Shown here: positions 24,152 through 32,508 of the stretch, one piece after another | How positions within the stretch are numbered: position 1 is the first letter of the stretch | Layout of the letters: each line of letters opens with the position of its first letter | NCBI RefSeq assembly: GCF_002483315.1 | Contig: NZ_DLHR01000028.1 | Span: 1 to 64,000 of the forward strand | Reading direction: 5' to 3' | Source of the DNA: Flavobacterium sp. UBA7663 | GTDB taxonomy: Bacteria > Bacteroidota > Bacteroidia > Flavobacteriales > Flavobacteriaceae | Length of the DNA: 64,000 nucleotides | Program-made: the position numbers and the translations under genes | The notes under the pieces: model-generated | Told to the model about the DNA's origin: nothing | Seen by the model: only the letters and a program-made list of their open reading frames with translations | Database searches by the model: none

Positions 24152-25396
24152 CTATGAACTTACAATTCCTACAAGTGCTAAATCTTTCCAAAAATTAGGA
24201 TACGATTTTGAAACAACTTCAGCATCTTCAATTACAATTGGAACCTTTAAAGCTAATGGCGCAAATGCCATTGCCATTCTGTGGTCTTGGTAGGTTGAGA
24301 TTGAAATGTTTTCTTTAATTTCAGAAGAGAATTTCAAATGCAAAGAATCATTAGTTACTGAAATTTCAGCACCCAGTTTTGTTAGTTCGGTTTTTAAAGC
24401 TTCTAATCTGTCAGTTTCTTTGATTTTTAGAGTATGTAATCCCGTTAAATCACAACCCATTCCCTGTCCAAAGCAAGTTACTGCAATGGTTTGAGCAATA
24501 TCAGGACAATTATTTAATTGATAGTTAACAATTGATAATTGATGATTTTTTGTTTTGGAAATAGTAACAGAATTGTCTTCATTGAAAACTGTTTCAACTC
24601 CAAAATCTTTGTAAATATTTGCCAAAGCGCTATCGCCTTGTAAACTATTTTTTTTATAACTAGAAAGTGTAACTTGAAAACCTATTTCAGACAAAGCAAC
24701 AATGGAATACCAATATGAAGCCGAACTCCAATCGGACTCTACAGTTAGAAGTTGGGAGTTAGAAGTTGGGAGTGAACCAACCATGATTTTATTTCCAACA
24801 AATGAAGTCTTTACTTCTATTTCATTCAACAAAGTCAAAGTCATTTTTATGTACGGAACAGATGTAATTTCACCTTCAAGAGTTAATTCTAAACCATTTT
24901 CTAATTTAGGCGCAATCAACAACAAGGCTGAAACATATTGGCTACTAACATTCGCTGGAAGCGAAACTTTGTTTTGACTCAGTTTTTTCCCTTTGATTCG
25001 AATGGGCGGGAAACCTTCACTCTCTTCATAGCTAATATCGGCTCCTAACTGATTTAAAGCTTCAACTAAAATTTTAATTGGGCGCTCTTTCATTCGAGTT
25101 GAACCAGTCAGCACCACTTCTTTTCCTTCTTGGATGGAAAAATAAGCAGTTAAAAATCGCATGGCTGTTCCTGCGTGATGAACATTGAAGATTTGAGATT
25201 GCTGATTTTGGATTTTTGATTGCTGAAGTATAGAAGACATCACTTCTGAATCATCAGAATTTGATGTGTTTCCTAAAATTAAATTTGGGAATAAAGCCTG
25301 TAAAAGCAATAATCTGTTAGTCTCTGATTTACTACCAGTGATTTTTACTTTTGCCTTTTGCCCTTTATCTTTTGCCTTTTCTAAATGTAGATTCAT
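24152..25396 (-). CDS. aroA: 3-phosphoshikimate 1-carboxyvinyltransferase (EPSP synthase)
   Basis: Sixth step of the shikimate pathway: transfers enolpyruvyl from PEP to shikimate-3-phosphate. Active-site segments are intact: TGSKSETNRLLLLQ, HHAGTAMRFLTAYF, GSTRMKERPI, SDWSSASYWY, CPDIAQT, KIKETDRLEALK and YQDHRMAMAFAPLAL. The start at 25396 (ATG overlapping the SMR gene stop) gives 414 residues. Four stretches look foreign: KAKDKGQKAKVK (7-18), SKIQNQQSQIF (60-70), LPTSNSQLLT (209-218) and HQLSIVNYQLN (285-295). Each is the translation of a short tandem-type repeat found in non-coding DNA of related genomes, inserted in frame between conserved blocks. It is last in the rsgA-dtd-mazG-SMR-aroA run. 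Confidence 0.9.
   Translation of the reverse strand: MNLHLEKAKDKGQKAKVKITGSKSETNRLLLLQALFPNLILGNTSNSDDSEVMSSILQQSKIQNQQSQIFNVHHAGTAMRFLTAYFSIQEGKEVVLTGSTRMKERPIKILVEALNQLGADISYEESEGFPPIRIKGKKLSQNKVSLPANVSSQYVSALLLIAPKLENGLELTLEGEITSVPYIKMTLTLLNEIEVKTSFVGNKIMVGSLPTSNSQLLTVESDWSSASYWYSIVALSEIGFQVTLSSYKKNSLQGDSALANIYKDFGVETVFNEDNSVTISKTKNHQLSIVNYQLNNCPDIAQTIAVTCFGQGMGCDLTGLHTLKIKETDRLEALKTELTKLGAEISVTNDSLHLKFSSEIKENISISTYQDHRMAMAFAPLALKVPIVIEDAEVVSKSYPNFWKDLALVGIVSS
24515..24547. repeat. aroA: in-frame repeat insertion in aroA (TAACAATTGATAATTGA type)
   Basis: AATTGATAGTTAACAATTG followed by ATAATTGATGA. Translated on the aroA strand it reads HQLSIVNYQLN, between a variable segment and the conserved CPDIAQT block. 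Confidence 0.6.
24742..24774. repeat. aroA: in-frame repeat insertion in aroA (AGTTAGAAGTTGGGAG type)
   Basis: Two tandem copies of AGTTAGAAGTTGGGAG, read as LPTSNSQLLT on the aroA strand. The same repeat family occurs in metH at 35046-35078. Confidence 0.7.
25188..25227. repeat. aroA: in-frame repeat insertion in aroA (GATTTTGGATTTTTGATTG type)
   Basis: GAAGATTTGAGATTGCTG followed by ATTTTGGATTTTTGATTGC, with internal GATTGCTGA repeats. It is read as SKIQNQQSQIF just before the conserved GTAMRFLTAY block. Confidence 0.6.
25347..25381. repeat. aroA: in-frame repeat insertion in aroA (CTTTTGCCTTTTGCC type)
   Basis: Repeats of CTTTTGCC/CTTTATC, read as KAKDKGQKAKVK at the N-terminus just ahead of TGSKSETNR. 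Confidence 0.6.
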
Positions 25397-25722
25397 TATT
25401 TCGTAACCATTTTTAATCCAACGATGGATAAAATTAATGTAGTAATGAAAAATACACGCCAAAAAGTAGCGGGTTCTTTAAAAACAATAATTCCAACTAA
25501 TACACTTCCTACAGCACCAATACCTGTCCAAACCGCATAAGCAGTCCCAATAGGCAATTCTTTTGTCGCTTTTACTAATAATAGCATGCTAATAGAAAGA
25601 CACACCAAAAAACCTCCGTACCAAAGTAAAGAAGTGTTTCCTGTTGATTCTTTTGCTTTTCCGAGGCAAGTAGCAAAACCTACTTCGAATAAACCTGCTA
25701 TTATGAGTAAAATCCAGTTCAA
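25396..25722 (-). CDS. SMR-family multidrug/guanidinium exporter
   Basis: Small multidrug resistance family membrane protein of 108 residues with four transmembrane helices. It shows the family glutamate in WILLIIAGLFEVGFA (Glu13 or so) and the later conserved PIGTAYAVWTGIGAVG, then GIIVFKEPATFWR. The N-terminus and the GxxAYAVW motif fit both QacE- and SugE/Gdx-like members, so exported substrates may be guanidinium or cationic drugs. Its stop overlaps the aroA start, a coupling with no obvious functional link. Confidence 0.88.
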   Translation of the reverse strand: MNWILLIIAGLFEVGFATCLGKAKESTGNTSLLWYGGFLVCLSISMLLLVKATKELPIGTAYAVWTGIGAVGSVLVGIIVFKEPATFWRVFFITTLILSIVGLKMVTK

Positions 25723-25723
25723 T

Positions 25724-26050
25724 TTATTTCAATTTATCGTTATTATGATGTCTATCGTGATCGCGTTTGGTTTTTAAATCCATTTTTTTATCAAAAGCCG
25801 CTTGTAAATCTACTCCTGTTTGATTGGCTAAACACAAAACCACAAAAACTACATCGGCTAATTCTTCTCCTAAGTCTTTGTTTTTATCAGATTCTTTTTC
25901 CGATTGTTCGCCGTAACGACGCGCAATAATTCGGGCTACTTCTCCTACTTCTTCAGTAAGTTGGGCCATATTGGTTAATTCATTGAAATAACGAACTCCG
26001 TGTTCTTTAATCCAATTATCAACTTCTTGTTGGGAGTTTTTTAGGTTCAT
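25724..26050 (-). CDS. MazG-like nucleotide pyrophosphohydrolase
   Basis: All-alpha NTP pyrophosphatase of 108 residues. The metal-binding ExxE...ExxD motif is visible as LTEEVGEVARII and LGEELADVVFVV. It probably hydrolyses non-canonical or excess nucleoside triphosphates to monophosphates. The C-terminus is His- and Lys-rich (KTKRDHDRHHNNDK). The start ATG directly follows the dtd stop, and the SMR gene begins 1 bp after its stop. Confidence 0.88.
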   Translation of the reverse strand: MNLKNSQQEVDNWIKEHGVRYFNELTNMAQLTEEVGEVARIIARRYGEQSEKESDKNKDLGEELADVVFVVLCLANQTGVDLQAAFDKKMDLKTKRDHDRHHNNDKLK

Positions 26051-26503
26051 TTATTCTTTATTTTTCGTATCAATTATAATAGTTACTGGTCCATCATTAA
26101 CCAAACCGACTTTCATATCAGCTCCAAATTGACCAGTTTGTACTTTTTTACCTAATTCTATTTCCATTTGTTGTACGAAAGATTCGTAAACCGGAATGGC
26201 AATTTCAGGTTTTGAGGCTTTAATATAACTTGGGCGATTTCCTTTTTTTGTTAAGGCATGTAATGTGAACTGACTCACAACAATCATTTCACCATCAATG
26301 TCTTTTAAAGACAAATTCATTACTTGGTTTTCGTCTTCAAAAATTCTTAAATTGGCTATTTTAGGGGTTAACCAATTGATATCTTCTTGATTATCGGCAT
26401 CTTCAATTCCTATCAAAACTAATAAACCTTTTTGAATTTGAGCTACAATTTCATTATTTATTGTAACTGATGATTCTGAAACTCGTTGAATTACTGCTTT
26501 CAT
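26051..26503 (-). CDS. dtd: D-aminoacyl-tRNA deacylase
   Basis: Cytoplasmic editing enzyme that removes D-amino acids (and glycine from tRNA-Ala) from mischarged tRNA. It has the MKAVIQRVSESSVTI start, the catalytic SQFTLHALTKKGNRPSY segment and the GPVTIIIDT cross-subunit Gly-cisPro motif (DGPVTIII). The ATG at 26503 gives 150 aa; the frame is open to 26521 but the shorter start is the family one. It is coupled with mazG. Confidence 0.94.
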   Translation of the reverse strand: MKAVIQRVSESSVTINNEIVAQIQKGLLVLIGIEDADNQEDINWLTPKIANLRIFEDENQVMNLSLKDIDGEMIVVSQFTLHALTKKGNRPSYIKASKPEIAIPVYESFVQQMEIELGKKVQTGQFGADMKVGLVNDGPVTIIIDTKNKE

Positions 26504-26570
26504 TTTAATGTATAAACACAAAAATATAAAAAAATATCAGAAAAGATTTACGGAAATCCGTAAAAACAAA

Positions 26571-27548
26571 TTATTTTCTCGTTTCGTCACTTGCTCTTCG
26601 TTCAGCATCGTAAATGTCGGCACGATATTGCTCTTCGTCTCCTTCTAAAATTTGGGTATAACTTTTATAGCGCGACCACGAAATTTCATCGTTTTCTAAC
26701 GCTTTTTTAATAGCGCAATGTGGCTCGTCTTTATGCAAGCAGTTATTGAATTTGCATTGGTCTTTCAAAGCAAAAAATTCTGGAAAATAATCTCCTATCT
26801 CTTGTTTTTCCATGTCAACAATTCCAAAACCACGAATTCCTGGCGTATCTATAATTTGTGCTCCAAAAGACAAATCAAACATTTCGGCAAAAGTTGTAGT
26901 GTGTTTCCCTTGTGCGTGTGATTCCGAAATTTGTTTGGTTTTTAAATTTAAAGATGGTTCTAACGTGTTTACCAATGTAGATTTTCCAACACCAGAATGT
27001 CCTGAAAACATAGAAACCCTGCCTTTCATTAACGCTTTTAGTTCGTCAATTCCTTTTCCATCTTTTGCAGAAACTCGTAAACATTTATAACCGATTGAAG
27101 AATAAACATGCTGCAAATATAATTGCTCATCTAATGTAGGGTCATCAAACGTATCAATTTTATTAAAAACGATGACAGCTTCAATTCCGTAGGCTTCTGC
27201 TGTAACTAAAAATCGGTCAATAAAACTGGTTGTTGTTGGTGGATTATTGATGGTTACCAATAAAAAAACGACATCAATATTAGAAGCAATAATATGCATT
27301 TGATGCGATAAGTTTACTGATTTTCTAACAATGTAATTTTTTCTGTCGTGGATTGCTGTGATTACTCCAGTCGTTTCATCTGTGGTGTTTTCAATATCAT
27401 AATCTACGATATCTCCAACAGCAATAGGATTGGTACTTTTGATACCTTTCATTCTAAACTTACCTTTTATACGGCATTCCAAAAAGTCACCATTTTCAGT
27501 TTTAATAGTGTACCAACTTCCGGTAGATTTATAAACGATTCCTGTCAT
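26571..27548 (-). CDS. rsgA: ribosome small-subunit-dependent GTPase A
   Basis: Circularly permuted GTPase that helps the late maturation of the 30S subunit. It has an N-terminal OB-fold (GIVYKSTGSWYTIKTENG), then G4 VFNKID, G5 VSAKDG, G1 GHSGVGKSTLVN and G3 DTPGIRGFG in the permuted order. A C-terminal zinc motif, CKFNNCLHKDEPHC, follows. Length 325 aa is standard. It heads the minus-strand run that continues to dtd and aroA. Confidence 0.95.
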   Translation of the reverse strand: MTGIVYKSTGSWYTIKTENGDFLECRIKGKFRMKGIKSTNPIAVGDIVDYDIENTTDETTGVITAIHDRKNYIVRKSVNLSHQMHIIASNIDVVFLLVTINNPPTTTSFIDRFLVTAEAYGIEAVIVFNKIDTFDDPTLDEQLYLQHVYSSIGYKCLRVSAKDGKGIDELKALMKGRVSMFSGHSGVGKSTLVNTLEPSLNLKTKQISESHAQGKHTTTFAEMFDLSFGAQIIDTPGIRGFGIVDMEKQEIGDYFPEFFALKDQCKFNNCLHKDEPHCAIKKALENDEISWSRYKSYTQILEGDEEQYRADIYDAERRASDETRK

Positions 27549-27627
27549 TCAAAGTTAGAAATTAGAAGTTTAATTCAACTTCGTTATATATTGCAAAGAT
27601 AGCTTTTCTATTCAAAATTTAGGTAAT

Positions 27628-27658
27628 AAAAAAAGGCTACTTTACAGCAGCCTTTTAA
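27628..27658 (-). terminator. terminator after secreted hypothetical protein
   Basis: Stem AAAAGGCT / AGCCTTTT with an ACTTTACAGC loop and T run on the minus strand, 5 bp past the stop. Confidence 0.86.
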
Positions 27659-27662
27659 GTTT

Positions 27663-29318
27663 TTAATCTTCTAAAATCATTCTTCCTAACTTATCTTTAC
27701 TTTTTCTTGAAGAATAAACAATAAACTCTTTATCTGATTTTCTATAGTAAACACCAGGGCGTAATACTAATTCATTTTTAATAACTTCTTCAGGATCTTT
27801 TCGCGTCATATTTCCATTTGAGTCGAAGATAAATAAAGCCGGAACTGCATTGTTATAATTACCTAATGATCTAATATCGTCAATATTAGTAATTCCTTTA
27901 TTTTTAACATTGTCATTAAATAGTAAATTAAGTACTCCGTTTTTGTAAATTGGAATTGCACCTAAATATTCAGGTCCTTTCCCTAATTGTGTTAATGGAA
28001 TTTGAATTGATCCACCAACAGCAAAACTACCATTTCCACCTACCATTCCAAATCCAATTGACAATGTAGTTACAGTGGCAGATTGTTCTTTTGGTAAAAC
28101 ATTACCCCATTCAAATGTACCGTCAGCTTTTAAACTTGTGATGATAATTTCGTTTTTAGTGTATGTTACAGGTGTTGCCGCTAATGGTCCAATACCTGAA
28201 CTTTGACCTACATAAACAAATTGAAATTCAGACAAAACAATTAAACCACCATCATTTTTCTCAATAATAGTTGTAATATTATAATAAGGCTTAACGTCTT
28301 TTCCTTTTTTCGCTCTTCTTTCACCTAAAAGCTTAACTTTTGTTGCATAATCAAACTCGTTAAACTTTACTGCGTTAGTTGAATTAGTATTTAAATCAAT
28401 AGTTGCATTATAAACTCCTTTAAGTTCTTTATTTGCCTTTCCGTTTTCTCTTACACTAGAATAAAAACCAACAATTTTTAAAGTGTTTTTATTTGTAGAA
28501 ATCATTTTACAGTTGATAATCTCTTTTCCTTTGATATCAATATTTACGATTTCTTTTTTGTATCCATTATTTCTTTTAAAAGCATGGATTTCAAATTTTT
28601 CAATTTGTTCTTTCTTTTTTGAATCTCTGTAACTTTCATTAACAACTAAAAAAACATCATCTTGAAAATTAACTTCAAAATCAGAAATTGTAAATTCATA
28701 ATCTTTTTTACTGTCATCAAACTTAACTTTTTCAGTATTTGAGAACAAAGTTCCCATTTTGTCATCAAACAATTTTACTTCATATTTAACAGCATCTTCT
28801 TTTGAAAATAATGAAGTATGCATAACTAACAAAGCTCCTTCATCTGGAGATAATTTAAAATAAAAATCACCTCTACTAGATTTTTTTGCAACTTCAGCAT
28901 CAAATAATACTACAGGAGATTTACTTAAAACACCTTTATCTGACACTTGTGTAGCTACTAAATTAAAAATTTTATCTTTTTTGTTATATACACTACCAAT
29001 TACATACAAGTTATCATTCAAGAGAAAAATTTCTTCAAAATCAACTTCTTTATCACTAATTTGAGGTATTACAATTGGGTTAGACGAAACAAGTTTCATT
29101 GAACCCGATTCAAATATTTTTATAAAATAATCATCTTTTCCTTTTATAGCTAAAGCAAAAATTTTGTTATTAGACTCTCCAACGATTTTAACGATTTTTT
29201 GTTTATCGTCTGCTAACTCTTCTCCATAAGTTAAAGACAATTTATCAATTTTGTTTTGAGCAACTAAAAATTGAATCCCAAGAACAAAAGCAAACAAAAA
29301 CAGATTAATTTTTTTCAT
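27663..29318 (-). CDS. hypothetical secreted protein
   Basis: A 551-residue exported protein with signal peptide MKKINLFLFAFVLGIQFLVAQ. I do not recognise a family. The body is made of alternating beta-strand-like segments with hydrophobic/charged alternation, such as IFLLNDNLYVIGSVYNKKD, GDFYFKLSPDEGALLVMHTS, DDVFLVVNESYRD and LIVLSEFQFVYVGQ. This spacing resembles a beta-propeller. A Gly-rich stretch (LSIGFGMVGGNGSFAVGG) lies near residue 420. There is no T9SS sorting domain, lipobox or membrane helix, so a periplasmic location is likely. It is transcribed alone, between two terminators or gaps. Confidence 0.75.
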   Translation of the reverse strand: MKKINLFLFAFVLGIQFLVAQNKIDKLSLTYGEELADDKQKIVKIVGESNNKIFALAIKGKDDYFIKIFESGSMKLVSSNPIVIPQISDKEVDFEEIFLLNDNLYVIGSVYNKKDKIFNLVATQVSDKGVLSKSPVVLFDAEVAKKSSRGDFYFKLSPDEGALLVMHTSLFSKEDAVKYEVKLFDDKMGTLFSNTEKVKFDDSKKDYEFTISDFEVNFQDDVFLVVNESYRDSKKKEQIEKFEIHAFKRNNGYKKEIVNIDIKGKEIINCKMISTNKNTLKIVGFYSSVRENGKANKELKGVYNATIDLNTNSTNAVKFNEFDYATKVKLLGERRAKKGKDVKPYYNITTIIEKNDGGLIVLSEFQFVYVGQSSGIGPLAATPVTYTKNEIIITSLKADGTFEWGNVLPKEQSATVTTLSIGFGMVGGNGSFAVGGSIQIPLTQLGKGPEYLGAIPIYKNGVLNLLFNDNVKNKGITNIDDIRSLGNYNNAVPALFIFDSNGNMTRKDPEEVIKNELVLRPGVYYRKSDKEFIVYSSRKSKDKLGRMILED

Positions 29319-29382
29319 TATTTAGTATTAAAGATTTGTGGCGCGATATTACAAAAAATGTAAGAATATTTTTTATAAAAAT

Positions 29383-30465
29383 TTATTTATTAATCACATT
29401 TTCCTGGTGATTAATACTTTCCTGGTGTATCGCCTTAAACAAATGCATTACAAATTCGTTACTTAATCCTTTTTCTTCGCCTTCTAAAATCATTTTACCT
29501 AAAATTTCATTCCAACGTTGATTTTGCAATATGGCAACGTTTTTTTCTTTCTTCAACAGCCCTATTTTATCGGCAACTTTCATTCGGTTACCCAAAATTT
29601 CTAACAACTTTCCATCAAATTCATCAATTTGCATACGAAGTTTTGCCATTTTTTGGTTGTATTCGCTTTCATCATCCGTTACTTTTCTAACGCGTAAATT
29701 GATGAACATTTGCTTTAATGTTTCTGGCGTTACTTGTTGGGCTGCATCACTCCACGCATTATCAGGATCAATGTGTGTTTCAATAATTAATCCGTCATAA
29801 TTCAAATCTAAAGCTTGTTGCGACACTTCTTGAATCATATCGCGCTTTCCTGTAATGTGCGAAGGGTCGCAAATTAAAGGCAAATCGGGAAAACGATTTT
29901 GTAAATCAATTGCTATTTGCCACTCAGGATTATTACGGTATTTTGTTTTTTCGTAAGTTGAAAATCCTCTGTGAATTACTCCTAACTTTTTGATGTTTGC
30001 ATTGTATAAACGCTCTAAACCACCAATCCATAAAGATAAATCGGGATTTACTGGGTTTTTTAATAAAACGATTTTATCGGTTCCTTGCAAAGCATCGGCA
30101 ATTTCTTGAACTGCAAATGGATTTACGGTGGTTCTTGCACCAATCCATAACACATCAATATCGTGTTCCAATGCTAATTTTACGTGAGCCGCCGTTGCTA
30201 CTTCGGTTGCCATTAACAAACCAGTTTCTGCTTTAGCTTTTTGTAACCATTTCAACCCAATTTCTCCCACACCTTCAAATCCACCTGGACGCGTGCGAGG
30301 TTTCCAAATTCCAGCACGAAAAATAGAAACGTCCGAATTTTTCAATTCGTGTGCTATTTTTAAAACTTGTTCTTCGGTTTCTGCGCTGCATGGTCCTGCA
30401 ATAACTAACGGATGATTCAATTGGAAATCATCTAACCATGTGCGTAATTCTTTTTTATTTTCCAT
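29383..30465 (-). CDS. bifunctional DAHP synthase / chorismate mutase (type II fusion)
   Basis: Joins two aromatic-pathway activities. Residues 1-265 form a DAHP synthase of the KDO8P-synthase-like class (LVIAGPCSAE, FRAGIWKPRTRPGGFEG, LWIGARTTVNPFAVQEI, LICDPSHITGKRDM). Residues 270-360 form an AroQ-type chorismate mutase (MAKLRMQIDEFDGKLLEILGNRM, KKEKNVAILQNQRW). The fusion is common in Bacteroidetes, where the mutase domain is thought to regulate the synthase. The start at 30465 (MENKKELRTW) is preferred to 30471. It lies 42 bp downstream of pheA, so it falls under the Phe attenuator. Confidence 0.92.
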   Translation of the reverse strand: MENKKELRTWLDDFQLNHPLVIAGPCSAETEEQVLKIAHELKNSDVSIFRAGIWKPRTRPGGFEGVGEIGLKWLQKAKAETGLLMATEVATAAHVKLALEHDIDVLWIGARTTVNPFAVQEIADALQGTDKIVLLKNPVNPDLSLWIGGLERLYNANIKKLGVIHRGFSTYEKTKYRNNPEWQIAIDLQNRFPDLPLICDPSHITGKRDMIQEVSQQALDLNYDGLIIETHIDPDNAWSDAAQQVTPETLKQMFINLRVRKVTDDESEYNQKMAKLRMQIDEFDGKLLEILGNRMKVADKIGLLKKEKNVAILQNQRWNEILGKMILEGEEKGLSNEFVMHLFKAIHQESINHQENVINK

Positions 30466-30507
30466 AACCATTATTTCACTGTAAAATTACTATTTATTCT
30501 TAAATTA

Positions 30508-31335
30508 TTATTGCTTACTTCTTTCATATTCGCCCAAAACCTTGAAATGAGTTGTCATAATTTCCATTACTTTCTTCGCTTTTTCAAAATGTTTGTATTT
30601 TTCGAAAACCACATCCACAAAAAAAGCATAGGTAAAAGGCATTTCAATTATCGGAAGCGATTGAATTTTCGTTAGATTTAATTTGCAATTATTCATCACA
30701 TTTAAAACCGTTGCCAATGAACCCGGTATATCATCTAATTCAAATTTTATCGAAGCTTTATTGATGAGTTCTTTTGGAATTTCCTTATTGGTAGCTTTTA
30801 AAACCACAAATCTTGTTTTATTACTTTTTACGGTATGAATTCCGTCAGCAATAATCTTTAAATTGTAAATTTGGGCAGCAACTGGTCCAGCCAAAGCACC
30901 AATTCCTTTCAGTTGATTTTCTTGAATTCGCTTAGCTGTAATCGCCGTATCAGAACTTTCCACCAATTTAATATGAGGATATTGACTGAAGAAATTTGCA
31001 CATTGCAACAAGGCAATGGGATGCGAATGTACTTCCTGAATCTCTTCAATAGTTTGCCCTGGAAAAACCATCAAATTCATGTGAATATCCAAAAAATATT
31101 CGCCAATAATGTGCAAATCATTTGAATCAATTAATGCATAATTTGGTAATATTGAACCCGCGATAGAGTTTTCTAACGCCATTATTGCTTTGTCAGATTG
31201 ATTGTTTTTTAAACTGGTGACCACATCTCTAAATGAACCACATTCATCTAAACCAATTGCTTCACCAAAATAATGATGAGCAACTTGGTGATGAAAAGAC
31301 CCCTGAATTCCCTGAATTGCGACTTTAATATCCAT
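30508..31335 (-). CDS. pheA: prephenate dehydratase
   Basis: Converts prephenate to phenylpyruvate, committing flux to phenylalanine. A 275-residue protein with catalytic domain (VAIQGIQGSFHHQVA, NSIAGSILPNYALI, SDTAITAKRI, SNKTRFVVL) and C-terminal ACT domain (FELDDIPGSLATVLNVMNNCKLNLTKIQSLP). The Phe-binding ESRP motif of well-studied enzymes is replaced by QSLP, so allosteric inhibition may differ. A Phe/Tyr-rich leader peptide with attenuator precedes it. Confidence 0.92.
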   Translation of the reverse strand: MDIKVAIQGIQGSFHHQVAHHYFGEAIGLDECGSFRDVVTSLKNNQSDKAIMALENSIAGSILPNYALIDSNDLHIIGEYFLDIHMNLMVFPGQTIEEIQEVHSHPIALLQCANFFSQYPHIKLVESSDTAITAKRIQENQLKGIGALAGPVAAQIYNLKIIADGIHTVKSNKTRFVVLKATNKEIPKELINKASIKFELDDIPGSLATVLNVMNNCKLNLTKIQSLPIIEMPFTYAFFVDVVFEKYKHFEKAKKVMEIMTTHFKVLGEYERSKQ

Positions 31336-31345
31336 AATTATGAGC

Positions 31346-31486
31346 CAAAAAAAATCCCGATTTGCATCGGGATTGTATGTTTATAAAATAAATTTCTTTT
31401 ATTTATATAATAGCACAACAATCCCTCATCTGTCTCCAGAAGAAATAAAAAGAATTGTTATAAAAAAATGTGCTATTGGTAAGCAT
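31346..31486 (-). promoter_or_regulatory. phenylalanine transcription attenuator
   Basis: Four alternating segments are visible in the minus-strand RNA. Region 1 AATAGCACA (31469-31477) pairs with TGTGCTATT of region 2 (31409-31417). Region 2 also holds GGGATTGT (31418-31425), which pairs with ACAATCCC of region 3 (31369-31376). Region 3 AATCCCGAT (31366-31374 read on minus) pairs with region 4 ATCGGGATT (31353-31361), followed by eight T residues. This is the classic terminator/antiterminator choice. Region 1 is codons 4-6 of the leader, directly before the first Phe codons. Confidence 0.85.
31403..31486 (-). CDS. Phe-rich leader peptide of the pheA operon
   Basis: A 27-codon ORF beginning MLTNST and then FFYNNSFYFFW, with five Phe, two Tyr and one Trp codon in eleven. 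It ends in TAA 42 nt before the attenuator terminator stem. Ribosome stalling at the Phe codons when Phe-tRNA is scarce would cover region 1 and favour the antiterminator. It was found by translating the gap upstream of pheA; it is too short for ordinary gene finding. Confidence 0.85.
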   Translation of the reverse strand: MLTNSTFFYNNSFYFFWRQMRDCCAII

Positions 31487-31553
31487 TGTTACTTTGTTAT
31501 TATATTTGGCTAAAGTAATAAAAAAATGAAAACGAAATACTTTTTTAAATAAA

Positions 31554-31583
31554 TTTGAGTTCTTTTAAAAAAAGTTACTTTTG
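31554..31583 (+). promoter_or_regulatory. Bacteroidetes promoter for gldA
   Basis: TTTG at 31554-31557 and TACTTTTG at 31576-31583, 18 nt apart; the start codon follows 16 nt downstream. Close to the consensus TTTG...TAnnTTTG. Confidence 0.7.
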
Positions 31584-31599
31584 CTAAAATTTACATCAT

Positions 31600-32505
31600 A
31601 TGTCGATAGAAGTTCAAAATATTTCAAAAAATTACGGAGACCAAAAAGCGCTAGACAACATTAGTTTTTCTGTAAAAAAAGGAGAAATCGTAGGTTTTTT
31701 AGGTCCAAATGGTGCCGGAAAATCAACTTTGATGAAAATTTTGACCACTTATTTAACCGCAGATAGCGGAACTGCTGTTGTAAATGAACACGATGTAACT
31801 TCAGCACAAAAAGAAGTACAAAAATCAGTTGGATATTTACCAGAACACAATCCATTGTATTTGGATTTGTATGTGAGAGAATATTTGGCTTTTAATGCCG
31901 ATTTACATAAAGTTGCGAAATCGAGAATCGATGAAGTAATTGCTTTGACTGGATTAACTCCTGAAAGTCATAAGAAAATAGGTGAACTTTCTAAAGGATA
32001 TCGTCAACGTGTAGGATTAGCGACGGCTTTATTACACAATCCTGATGTAATGATTTTAGACGAACCAACAACGGGTTTAGATCCAAATCAATTAGTTGAG
32101 ATTCGTGATTTGATTAAAAACATTGGAAAAGACAAAACGGTTTTTCTGTCAACACATATTATGCAAGAAGTAGAAGCTATTTGCGATAGAATCATCATTA
32201 TCGACAAAGGAAAAATCGTTACCGATAAAAAACTAAACAATCTAGCAGCAGAAGAAGCAGAACAAATTATCGAAGTAGAATTTGATAAAAAAGTTTCTGA
32301 ATCTGATTTTGTGGCTTTACCAAATTTGAAATCGGCAAAAAATACACATGATTTAGTTTGGGAACTTACTTTTACTACATCAACAGATATGCGACCAGCT
32401 TTATTTGATTTTGCTCAAGCAAACAATTTGAGAACTTTGCAAATTGTATTGAAAAGCAAAAACTTGGAGCAAATTTTTAGAGAGAAAACAGCTAAGAATA
32501 AATAA
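31600..32505 (+). CDS. gldA: gliding-motility ABC transporter ATP-binding protein GldA
   Basis: ABC ATPase of 301 residues closely matching GldA of Flavobacterium. It has Walker A GPNGAGKST (35-43), Q-loop LPEHNPLYLDL, signature LSKGYRQR and Walker B VMILDEPTTGLDP. The C-terminal extension ends in FREKTAKNK. GldA works with GldF and GldG in a transporter needed for gliding and T9SS function in F. johnsoniae; those partners are not next to it here, consistent with gldA standing alone in that genus. It could be another DrrA-like ATPase, but length and YLPEHNPLY favour GldA. Confidence 0.85.
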   Translation: MSIEVQNISKNYGDQKALDNISFSVKKGEIVGFLGPNGAGKSTLMKILTTYLTADSGTAVVNEHDVTSAQKEVQKSVGYLPEHNPLYLDLYVREYLAFNADLHKVAKSRIDEVIALTGLTPESHKKIGELSKGYRQRVGLATALLHNPDVMILDEPTTGLDPNQLVEIRDLIKNIGKDKTVFLSTHIMQEVEAICDRIIIIDKGKIVTDKKLNNLAAEEAEQIIEVEFDKKVSESDFVALPNLKSAKNTHDLVWELTFTTSTDMRPALFDFAQANNLRTLQIVLKSKNLEQIFREKTAKNK

Positions 32506-32508
32506 AAA

